Shown: piece after piece, positions 1 to 7,337 of the stretch
Layout of the letters: each line of letters begins with the position of its first letter
Numbering within the stretch: position 1 is the stretch's first letter
Source: CAZGUH01 sp964529005
GTDB lineage: Bacteria; Actinomycetota; Acidimicrobiia; Acidimicrobiales; Ilumatobacteraceae
DNA length: 62,496 nt
Assembly (NCBI GenBank): GCA_964529005.1
Contig: CAZGUH010000024.1
Coordinates: 1 to 62,496, forward strand
Reading direction: 5' to 3'
Translations under genes and position numbers: made by a program
Notes under the pieces: model-generated
Seen by the model: only the letters and a program-made list of their open reading frames with translations
Told to the model about the DNA's origin: nothing
The model's database searches: none

Positions 1-17
1 GACTAGGGTCGCCCGCC

Positions 18-2951
18 ATGCGGAGGACGGTCGGCGTCATCGCCGCGTCCGCGCTCGCCTCGCTGGGCGTCGCGGCCGTGACTGCACCCACACCACAGCT
101 CGCCGTGGCGGCGCCGATCGACGACGCCGTCGCGATCGTGATCGAGGGCAAGGGCAACGGCCACGGCATCGGGCTGAGCCAATGGGGCGCCTACGGCCGC
201 GCGGTCAACGGCGGTCAGAGCTGGGAGCAGATCCTGGCGGCGTACTACGGCGGCGCGAGCATCGGCGACGTCGGCGCGTCGCGCGTGACGACACGGATCA
301 CGGCGCTCGACGACCAGCAAACCGCGGTGGTGTCGTACGGCGGCGGCGTGTACTGGGGCGAGAGCGGCCCGTGGGGATCGATCGTCGCGTCGCCGGTCGG
401 CGGTGGCGCGTACAGCGTCTGGGCGCTGCCGGTGGGCCAGGCGGTGTGCCCCGGCGCGGGGTCGTTCACCGGGTGGCAGCAGCTCGCCCCGAGCACGGCA
501 GGCCCGATCACGTTCACGACCCCCGAGGGCGAGAACCTCGCCGCGGCCGGTGACGCGCTGCTCGGCCTCTGCGAGCCGTCGGGGTCGCTGCGCCATTACC
601 GCGGCTCGATCTCGGCGCGCGTCGGCACCGCCGGCGAGTACCGCACGGTGAACGACGCCGACTCCGAGGCCTACCTGCGCGGCGTCGTGCCGCGTGAGGT
701 CGCCGCCAGCTGGGGCGCCGCCGGCGGCGGCGCCGGCATGAACGCCCTGCGCGCCCAGGCCGTGGCTGCCCGCTCCTATGCGCTTCGGCAAGCCCGCTAC
801 AGCTACGCGATGACCTGCGACACGCAGAGCTGCCAGGTCTACGGCGGCGCCGCGACCCGCGCCAACACCGCGACGGCGGCGACGATCATCGAGCACCCGC
901 TGACGAACCAGGCGATCGACGAGACGAGCGGTCGCGTGCTGCGCTGGAACAGCGACGGTTCGATCGTCTCGGCGATGTTCTCTGCGTCCAACGGGGGAGC
1001 GAGCGCCGGAGTGTTGTTCACGCCGATCGACGACCCGTGGGACGTCATCGACGTCAATCCCAACGCACGCTGGACCCGTGTGGTCTCGGCGACGGAGCTC
1101 GCCGGACGCTTCTCGGTCTCCGGCGGAATCACGTCGGTGGCGATGCAGGCCGATCCCAACCTCCTCTCGCAGGGATACGTCGGCGATTGGGCCAACCGCG
1201 CTGTGATCCGGGCCTCCAGCGGCCCGACCACCATCACCGCGGCCAGCCTGCGCAGCGCGTACGGCCTGCCGTCCACCGCGTTCACGATGCGCGTCGTGAC
1301 CCGCGACTTCTCGTCGGCCGACGATCTCGTGATGATCGGCGACTCGGTCGGCCAGGGCGTCGCCAACGGCGGCAGCGGCCCGCTGGTGCACTTGCTGAAC
1401 GGCGTCTACGCCACCGCCGGCTTCGACAACGCCCAGAACCGGCGTGTCGTGTGCGGGGCGCCGACGTGCGCTCCCAGCGACGGCGTGACGGTGGCCAACG
1501 CGCTCGGCGGCACGCCCGACGTCGCAATCGTCGAGCTCGGCTACAACGACGGCACGTCGCTCACCGCGGCGCGCATCGACCAGATGATGGGCGCCCTCGT
1601 CGCCAAGGGCGTGGGCACCGTCGGATGGGTCGGCTTGTCCGAGCGCAACAGCGTCTACGCGGCTGTCAACGACCTGATCGTCGCGGCCCAGGGCCGGTGG
1701 CGACAGCTGCGGTACCTCGACTGGCATGCGGCCAGCAACTGCTCGGCCCGCAACCGCTGGTTCGCCGACAACGTCCACCTGACCGCGACCGGATACGCAG
1801 AGTTCGCCCTCTGGCTGCGCGACCGCGCGATCGAGCTCGGCGGCGGCTCGCCGGGCGCGCGCGGCGCCGAGTTCTCGCTCAAGCTGTGCCCCGGCGGGGT
1901 GATGCGTCTGCCGCTCGACGGCTTGGCGCCCTCGAACGCGTCGGCGGCGTCGCTCAACGTGACCGTGGCCGAGGCCGAAGGCTGGGGCTACGTCACGGTC
2001 TGGCCGTGTGACGCGCCGCAGCCGGTGGCGTCGAACCTCAACTACGTCGCCGGTGACACCGTGCCCAACGCGGTCGTCGCCCCGCTCGGGGAGTCGAAGG
2101 AGCTCTGCTTCTTCAGCCATGCGGCGACGCACCTCTTGGTCGACCTCAACGGATGGTTCACCGGCGGGTTGTCGACGATCGTGCCGCGACGAGTGCTCGA
2201 CACGCGCAACGACATCGGGGCGCCGACGGGCAAGGTCGAGCCCTCGTCGCCGATCCGCCTGAAGGTCGCCGGCACCTCGCTGGTGCCCGCCGGTGTGTCC
2301 GCGGTCTCGCTGAACGTCACCGCGGCCGAGGCAGAGGGGTGGGGTTTCGTCACCGTCTGGCCGTGTGATCAGCCGCGCCCGGTGGCGTCGAACCTCAACT
2401 ACGTGGCCGGAGACACGGTCGCCAACGCGGTGATCGCGCCCGTCGACGCGAACGGCGAGATCTGTCTCGACAGCTTCGCCCGCACGCATCTGATCGCCGA
2501 TATCAACGGCTGGTTCACCGGCGGTCTCTCGACCGTGGTTCCGACGCGCATCGTCGACACGCGCAACAACATCGGCGCGCCCACGGGACGCGTGCAGCCG
2601 GCCGAGCCGCTGCGCGTGCGGGTGGCGGGCGCCGGCCCCGTGCCGGCGGGCGTGTCGGCTGTGTCGCTGAACGTCACCGCGGTCGACGCCGTCGCCTGGG
2701 GCTACGTCACGGTGTGGCCGTGCGCGTCGCCGCGGCCGGAGGCGTCGAACCTGAACTACGTCGCCGGTGACACGGTGCCCAACGCGGTGATCGCGCCCGT
2801 CGACGCGAACGGCGAGATCTGCCTCTACACGTACGACCCCGTGCACCTGCTCGTCGACATCAACGGCTGGTTCACGGGCGGGTTCACCGCCGTCGTGCCG
2901 ACCCGCATCGCCGACACCCGCAACGGAATCACGCCCGCGTCCAGCGGTTGA
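18..2951 (+). CDS. Secreted SpoIID-domain / SGNH-hydrolase protein with three C-terminal repeats
   Basis: The 977-residue product opens with a signal peptide (Arg-rich start, Ala/Val core to about residue 32). Residues about 35-430 match the SpoIID/LytB family, with YLRGVVPREVAASW near 218 and AVAARSYAL near 248; this family binds or cleaves denuded peptidoglycan. Residues about 435-610 form an SGNH/GDSL hydrolase with all blocks visible: GDSVG near 442, ELGYNDG and DNVHLTATGY near 583. Three repeats of about 118 residues follow, each with SLNVT, VTVWPC, SNLNYVAGDT and NGWFTGG motifs (SLNVT near 644, 764 and 882). A cell-wall hydrolase or esterase displayed outside the cell is inferred. The ATG at 18 is the only start seen before the signal peptide; only 17 bases of upstream sequence are present. 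Confidence 0.9.
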   Translation: MRRTVGVIAASALASLGVAAVTAPTPQLAVAAPIDDAVAIVIEGKGNGHGIGLSQWGAYGRAVNGGQSWEQILAAYYGGASIGDVGASRVTTRITALDDQQTAVVSYGGGVYWGESGPWGSIVASPVGGGAYSVWALPVGQAVCPGAGSFTGWQQLAPSTAGPITFTTPEGENLAAAGDALLGLCEPSGSLRHYRGSISARVGTAGEYRTVNDADSEAYLRGVVPREVAASWGAAGGGAGMNALRAQAVAARSYALRQARYSYAMTCDTQSCQVYGGAATRANTATAATIIEHPLTNQAIDETSGRVLRWNSDGSIVSAMFSASNGGASAGVLFTPIDDPWDVIDVNPNARWTRVVSATELAGRFSVSGGITSVAMQADPNLLSQGYVGDWANRAVIRASSGPTTITAASLRSAYGLPSTAFTMRVVTRDFSSADDLVMIGDSVGQGVANGGSGPLVHLLNGVYATAGFDNAQNRRVVCGAPTCAPSDGVTVANALGGTPDVAIVELGYNDGTSLTAARIDQMMGALVAKGVGTVGWVGLSERNSVYAAVNDLIVAAQGRWRQLRYLDWHAASNCSARNRWFADNVHLTATGYAEFALWLRDRAIELGGGSPGARGAEFSLKLCPGGVMRLPLDGLAPSNASAASLNVTVAEAEGWGYVTVWPCDAPQPVASNLNYVAGDTVPNAVVAPLGESKELCFFSHAATHLLVDLNGWFTGGLSTIVPRRVLDTRNDIGAPTGKVEPSSPIRLKVAGTSLVPAGVSAVSLNVTAAEAEGWGFVTVWPCDQPRPVASNLNYVAGDTVANAVIAPVDANGEICLDSFARTHLIADINGWFTGGLSTVVPTRIVDTRNNIGAPTGRVQPAEPLRVRVAGAGPVPAGVSAVSLNVTAVDAVAWGYVTVWPCASPRPEASNLNYVAGDTVPNAVIAPVDANGEICLYTYDPVHLLVDINGWFTGGFTAVVPTRIADTRNGITPASSG

Positions 2952-2996
2952 GCACGAGTCGTTGCCGCTCGGGCGACTTGCGTAGGGTCGCCTCTC

Positions 2997-3773
2997 ATGG
3001 ACATCAGGGGTGCAAGCGCAATCGTCACCGGGGGGGCGTCCGGCATCGGCGCCGCGTCGGCCAGGGCTCTCGCCGCGCGGGGGGCGACGGTCGTCGTCGC
3101 CGACCTGCAGGAGGACAAGGGCAAAGAGCTCGCCGACGAGATCGGCGGTGCGTTCGCCCACGTCGACGTCACCAACACCGACGAGATCGTCGCCGCCGTG
3201 GAGATGGCCAAGAGCATCGCACCGTTGCGTGCGCTGGTGAACTCGGCCGGCATCGGCAGCGCGCGGCGCACGATCGGCAAGGACGGCAGCTACGACAGCG
3301 CGTTCCCCCTGGGGACGTTCTCGAAGGTGATCGCGGTCAACCTGATCGGCACGTTCGACTGCATCCGCATCGGGGCGACCGCGATGAGCACGAACGAGCC
3401 GAACGAGAGCGGGGAGCGCGGCGCGATCGTCAACATCGCGTCGGTCGCCGCGTTCGAGGGCCAGATCGGGCAGGCGGCCTACTCGGCGTCGAAGGGCGGC
3501 ATCGTCGGCATGACGCTGCCGATCGCCCGCGATCTCGCCGCCGCCGGCATCCGCGTCAACACCGTCGCGCCCGGACTGATCGACACGCCGATCTACCAGT
3601 TCACCGCCGATCCGGACGCCTTCAAGGCCAACCTCCAGAAGGGCGTGCTGTTCCCGAACCGCCTCGGGTACCCCGAGGAGCTCGCCTCGATGGTCGTCGA
3701 GCTGCTCACGAACAGCTACATGAACGCCGAGACCGTGCGCGTCGACGGCGGCATTCGCATGCCACCGAAGTGA
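2997..3773 (+). CDS. SDR-family dehydrogenase, 3-hydroxyacyl-CoA dehydrogenase type 2-like
   Basis: A 258-residue classical short-chain dehydrogenase. It has the N-terminal NAD(P) motif TGGASGIG, an NSAGIG motif, catalytic Ser in the NIASVAAFEG stretch and the YSASKGG Tyr/Lys pair, then the VAPGLIDTP segment. The 'FDCIRIGATAM' and long insertion before the catalytic Ser recall the HSD17B10 (type II 3-hydroxyacyl-CoA dehydrogenase) group of fatty-acid oxidation. That substrate assignment is inference. It follows the secreted protein by 45 bases and converges on argJ, whose stop lies 22 bases downstream. Confidence 0.9.
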   Translation: MDIRGASAIVTGGASGIGAASARALAARGATVVVADLQEDKGKELADEIGGAFAHVDVTNTDEIVAAVEMAKSIAPLRALVNSAGIGSARRTIGKDGSYDSAFPLGTFSKVIAVNLIGTFDCIRIGATAMSTNEPNESGERGAIVNIASVAAFEGQIGQAAYSASKGGIVGMTLPIARDLAAAGIRVNTVAPGLIDTPIYQFTADPDAFKANLQKGVLFPNRLGYPEELASMVVELLTNSYMNAETVRVDGGIRMPPK

Positions 3774-3795
3774 CCGCGGTCAGGCTCCTGCCGGA

Positions 3796-4950
3796 TCACG
3801 TCGTGTAGTCGGCGTTGATCCTGACGTAGCCGTCGGTGAGGTCGCACCCCCAGACGGTCGCAGCGCCGGCGGCGATGCCGAGATCGACAGCGATCACGAC
3901 ATCGTCGCCGCGCATGTACTCGCCGAGGAGCACCAGCGCGGCGTCGTCGAGCGGGCGGGGATAGACCTCGTGCTCGCCGAAGCGGATGACGACCCGCTCG
4001 GCGTCGATGTCGGTGTCGTCGCTGCACTTGCCCACCGCCATCGCCACACGCCCCCAGTTCGGGTCGGCGCCGTGCACCGCGGTCTTGACCAGCGGTGAGT
4101 TGACGATCGACCTCGCCACGCGCTTGGCCTGGGCACGGTCGCGTGCGCCGCTGACGCGCACCTCGATCAGCTTCTCGGCGCCCTCGCCGTCGCGGGCGAT
4201 CTGCTTGGTCAACGACAGCGCCACCGTCGACAGCGCGGCGGCGAACTCGCCCTCGTCGACCGCGCCGGCCGCGCCGCTGGCGAGCACGATCGCGGTGTCG
4301 CTGGTGCTGGTGTCGCTGTCGATCGACACGCAGTTCAGCGTCGTGTCGATCACCCGGCGGAACGTGGCGTCGAGCGCGTCGCCGCCGACGTCGGCATCGG
4401 TGAAGAACAGCGCGATCAGCGTCGCCATGTCGGGCTCGATCATCCCGACGCCCTTGGCCACGCCGACGATGCGTGCTGCGCCGCACGACGCCACCGCGAC
4501 CTTCGGCACCGTGTCCGTCGTCATGATGCCGCGGGCGACCGCCTCGGCGTCGTCGCTCGGAAGCTGCCGGGGCACTGCCGCCACGCCGGCGCGGACGCGC
4601 TCGATCGGGTAGCGCCGGCCGATCACCCCGGTCGACGCGATGAGGACATCGCCGGGCGCGGCGCCGAGCGCCTTGGCGACGCCCTCGACGACCTCGCGGG
4701 CGTCGGACATCCCGTCAGGGCCCGTGGCGACGTTGGCGTTCTTCGAGACGACGACGACGGCCTGGGCGCGCCGATCGCCGATGTTCTCGCGGCTGATCAC
4801 GACGCTCGGTCCTGCGAACCGGCTGCGTGTGAAGACGCCCGCTGCGGCGCATGGCGCCTCGGCGGCGACCACGGTGAAGTCGTCGGTCTCGTCCTTGACC
4901 CCGATGTTGGTGACGTAGCAGCGGAACCCGCGCGGCAGGGGAGTCGGCAC
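3796..4950 (-). CDS. argJ: Glutamate N-acetyltransferase / amino-acid acetyltransferase ArgJ
   Basis: The 384-residue product is a full-length ArgJ, which moves acetyl from N-acetylornithine to glutamate in the cyclic arginine pathway. ArgJ proenzymes cut themselves before a threonine; the matching site here is Ala176-Thr177 in the MATLIALFF segment, after KGVGMIEPD. Further family motifs are STGVIGR and the C-terminal GCDLTDGYV and RINADYTT. The GTG start at 4950 begins MPTPLPRGF, right at the usual ArgJ N-terminus. No other arginine biosynthesis gene lies nearby, so argJ is separated from any argCBDF cluster in this window. It lies 70 bases downstream of a MarR regulator on the same strand. 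Confidence 0.95.
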   Translation of the reverse strand: MPTPLPRGFRCYVTNIGVKDETDDFTVVAAEAPCAAAGVFTRSRFAGPSVVISRENIGDRRAQAVVVVSKNANVATGPDGMSDAREVVEGVAKALGAAPGDVLIASTGVIGRRYPIERVRAGVAAVPRQLPSDDAEAVARGIMTTDTVPKVAVASCGAARIVGVAKGVGMIEPDMATLIALFFTDADVGGDALDATFRRVIDTTLNCVSIDSDTSTSDTAIVLASGAAGAVDEGEFAAALSTVALSLTKQIARDGEGAEKLIEVRVSGARDRAQAKRVARSIVNSPLVKTAVHGADPNWGRVAMAVGKCSDDTDIDAERVVIRFGEHEVYPRPLDDAALVLLGEYMRGDDVVIAVDLGIAAGAATVWGCDLTDGYVRINADYTT

Positions 4951-5020
4951 GACCGCTCAGTCTTGCACCCCGTGCTCGCGGCCCGCGGCACGTTTCCGGG
5001 TGGTCGAGCGGCAGCCGGGA

Positions 5021-5485
5021 TCAGCCGTCGGCGCGGGCGCGACCGGATCGGATGGCGACGAGGGCGTCGCCCAATGCGACGATCTGCTCGCGCGTCATGT
5101 GGTCGAGCATGTGCTTGCGCACGCTGGCGACGTGACCCGGCGCCGCAGCTCGGAGCGCCTTGTGGCCGGCATCCGTGAGCGCGGCGAGGCTCACGCGCCG
5201 GTCGTCGGAGGAGGCGACCCGGGCGACGAGACCGCTGCGGACGAGGCCGTCGAGACGGCGGGTCAACCCGCTCGGCGACAGCTGGAGCAGGACCGCCAGG
5301 TCACACATCCGCAGGCGATGATCCGGGGCCTCGCTCAGGTTGACGAGGACCTGGTAGTCGCCCAGCGTCAGCCCGCTCGCGCGGACCAGGTCGTCCTCCA
5401 ACGAGGACGACAGCTCGCCGATCAGCTCGACGTAGTTGCGCCACGCACGGGCCTCGTCCTGATCGAGCCAGCGCACTGCGGTCAC
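5021..5485 (-). CDS. MarR-family transcriptional regulator (divergent from yceI-like gene)
   Basis: Starting at the GTG at 5485 gives 154 residues with a typical MarR layout: N-terminal dimer helix, winged helix around MCDLAVLLQLSPSGLTRRLDGL, and the DDRRVSLAALTDAG wing. The open frame runs further upstream, but that part would overlap the YceI gene and is low-complexity, so a late start is preferred; a second GTG lies at 5476. The gene is divergent from a YceI-family gene, and two near-identical 12-base palindromes sit between them. This makes it the likely regulator of both. The inducer is unknown. Confidence 0.9.
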   Translation of the reverse strand: MTAVRWLDQDEARAWRNYVELIGELSSSLEDDLVRASGLTLGDYQVLVNLSEAPDHRLRMCDLAVLLQLSPSGLTRRLDGLVRSGLVARVASSDDRRVSLAALTDAGHKALRAAAPGHVASVRKHMLDHMTREQIVALGDALVAIRSGRARADG

Positions 5486-5516
5486 GACGGAAAGTGTATC
5501 CGCCGCCGAGGGAATG

Positions 5517-5562
5517 TTGCGAGCGCAAGCTTTATCCGATAGACAGAACGTTGCGATCGCAA
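5517..5562. promoter_or_regulatory. Pair of palindromic MarR-type operators
   Basis: TTGCGAGCGCAA (5517-5528) and TTGCGATCGCAA (5551-5562) lie between the MarR and YceI start codons. The second is a perfect 12-base palindrome and the first has one mismatched pair. Their starts are 34 bases apart, about three helical turns. MarR proteins usually bind such inverted repeats in the divergent intergenic region. A partial third copy (TGCGATGCA) follows at 5572-5580. Confidence 0.7.
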
Positions 5563-5599
5563 GCAATCCGCTGCGATGCACCCGAGAAGGAGGCCCCCC

Positions 5600-6163
5600 A
5601 TGTCTCAACAGGACACCCTCGCTCCGCAACTCGATGCGCTGACGCCCGGCGCCTGGAACATCGACGCGTCGCACTCGACCGTCGGATTCAGCGTGCGCCA
5701 CATGATGGTCAGCAAGGTCCGCGGCCGGTTCGAGCGCTACACCGGCGTGATCACCATCGCCGAAGACCGCCTCCAGTCGAGCGTCGAGGTCAGCGTCGAC
5801 CTGGCGTCGATCAACACCTCCGACGAGACCCGCGACAACCACTTGCGGAGCAGCGACTTCTTCGACGTCGAGACCCACCCGACGATGACGTTCCGCAGCA
5901 CGTCGGTCCGCCCGCACGGCGATCGCTACAAGCTGGCCGGCGACCTCACCATCCGCGGCGTCACCCGCCCCGTCGAGTTCGACCTCGAGCTCGAAGGCGT
6001 CGAGGTCGACCCGTGGGGTGGTGTCCGGGCCGGGTTCACCGCGGAGGGCGAGATCAATCGCCGCGACTTCGGCATCGAGTGGAACACCGCGCTGGAGACC
6101 GGCGGCGTCCTCGTCGGCGACAAGGTCAAGATCGTGCTCGACATCGAGGCGGTGCGCGCCTGA
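5600..6163 (+). CDS. YceI-family lipocalin-like protein
   Basis: The 187-residue product is a YceI-family protein. These form a lipocalin-like barrel and bind isoprenoid-type lipids. Visible family features are GAWNIDASHSTVGFSVRHMM, the F-x-x-Y/G strand region, ETHPTMTFRSTSV, and the GVTRPVEFDLE segment. No signal peptide is visible, so a cytoplasmic location is likely, unlike E. coli YceI. An AAGGAGG ribosome site ends 7 bases before the ATG at 5600, which decides the start over an upstream ATG at 5576. It is divergent from the MarR gene and probably controlled by it. Confidence 0.93.
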   Translation: MSQQDTLAPQLDALTPGAWNIDASHSTVGFSVRHMMVSKVRGRFERYTGVITIAEDRLQSSVEVSVDLASINTSDETRDNHLRSSDFFDVETHPTMTFRSTSVRPHGDRYKLAGDLTIRGVTRPVEFDLELEGVEVDPWGGVRAGFTAEGEINRRDFGIEWNTALETGGVLVGDKVKIVLDIEAVRA

Positions 6164-6218
6164 CGGGCCCGAGCCTGACGGGTGTGAATCGAACGCTCAC
6201 GGCTCACCAATGGGGGCA

Positions 6219-6252
6219 GATGGCGGCCGTCCGGCAGCGGGCGGCCGCCATC
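6219..6252. terminator. Bidirectional hairpin terminator
   Basis: An 11-base perfect inverted repeat (GATGGCGGCCG / CGGCCGCCATC) with a 12-base loop lies between the convergent YceI and epimerase genes. It has no T tract, as is common for actinobacterial terminators. Confidence 0.55.
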
Positions 6253-6259
6253 GGCCGAT

Positions 6260-7156
6260 TCAGGCCGTCAGCACATGGTCGAGCGCGGTGGTCAGCGCGG
6301 GGTGGGCGAACTCATAGCCGCTGGCTTCCAGCACCTTCGGCCGGACGCGCTGGCTCGACAACAGCAGCTCGTCGGCCATGTCGCGCCCGAGCACCAGCCG
6401 GAGCGCGAAGGCTGGCGCCGGAAGGATCGCCGGCCGGCTCAGCGCCTGACCCAGCAGGCGGGCGAAGTCGGTGCTCGTCACCGGCTCCGGCGCTGTCAGG
6501 TTGACCGGTCCGCGCACGTCGGCCGTCAGCAGGTGCACGATCGCGCCGACCTCGTCGTCGAGGGAGATCCAGCTCACGAACTGGCGGCCCGAGCCGAATC
6601 GTCCGCCGAGGCCGAGGCGGAACACCCGCAATTGCTTCTTCAGCGCCCCGCCGTGACGGGCGAGCACGATGCCGGTGCGCAGGTGAGCGACGCGCGCTCC
6701 GTGGTCCGCGGCGGCCGCCGTCGCCTGCTCCCAGGCGATGCAGATCTCGGCCAACGTCCCCGTGCCGAGGGCGCTGCGTTCATCGAGCGTCTCTTCGCCC
6801 CGGTCACCGTAGATGCCCACCGCAGACCCCGACAGGAAGACCGTGGGCGGGCGCTCCAGCGCGGCGACCGTCGAAGCCAGCAGCTCGGTCGCGCGCACGC
6901 GGCTGTCGCGCAGGAGCCGGGTGTACCCCTCGCTCCAGCGCTTGTCGCCGATTCCGGCCCCGGCGAGGTTGACCACGGCGTCGGCGCCGTCGACGGCGGC
7001 CGGGTCGAGCCGGCCCGAGGCCGGATCCCATTGCGCCTCGTCGGCAGCGGCCGGCGCGCGGCGCACCAGCCGGACGGCCTGGTGACCGTCGGAACGCAGC
7101 CGAGCGCACAACGCACGACCGATCACGCCCGACGCGCCCGAGACCACGACCCGCAT
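6260..7156 (-). CDS. TIGR01777-family NAD-dependent epimerase (SDR39U1/YfcH-like)
   Basis: A 298-residue extended SDR protein. It begins MRVVVSGASGVIGRALCARL, with the Rossmann Gly motif at the very N-terminus, and has NLAGAGI, SAVGIYGDRG and the C-terminal domain ending LGRDMADELLLSSQRVRPK typical of TIGR01777 proteins. The exact reaction of this family is not established; a nucleotide-sugar or related epimerase role is only inferred from the fold. An alternative GTG start at 7165 adds three residues, and neither start has a clear ribosome site. It converges on the YceI gene. Confidence 0.9.
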   Translation of the reverse strand: MRVVVSGASGVIGRALCARLRSDGHQAVRLVRRAPAAADEAQWDPASGRLDPAAVDGADAVVNLAGAGIGDKRWSEGYTRLLRDSRVRATELLASTVAALERPPTVFLSGSAVGIYGDRGEETLDERSALGTGTLAEICIAWEQATAAAADHGARVAHLRTGIVLARHGGALKKQLRVFRLGLGGRFGSGRQFVSWISLDDEVGAIVHLLTADVRGPVNLTAPEPVTSTDFARLLGQALSRPAILPAPAFALRLVLGRDMADELLLSSQRVRPKVLEASGYEFAHPALTTALDHVLTA

Positions 7157-7337
7157 CCGCGGCACACTACTGCCGCCGGTTCCCTGGCCGTCTCGACGTG
7201 GGACTCACGCCACTGCCCGGACTTGCCGATTAACCTGCGAAATTCGTCTCTGCGCGAACCAGACGGCGCGCCCATGCGTCGAACCTCCGTGAAGAGATCA
7301 GGCGGATCGCAGCCGTGAATGGAAGGACTGTTGGTCG

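Noticed and set aside
3..3161. A 1052-codon open frame on the minus strand opposite the SpoIID/SGNH gene
   Set aside because: It is Arg/Asp/His-rich low-complexity sequence with no domain, exactly antisense to a clearly coding gene; such shadows are expected at this GC content.
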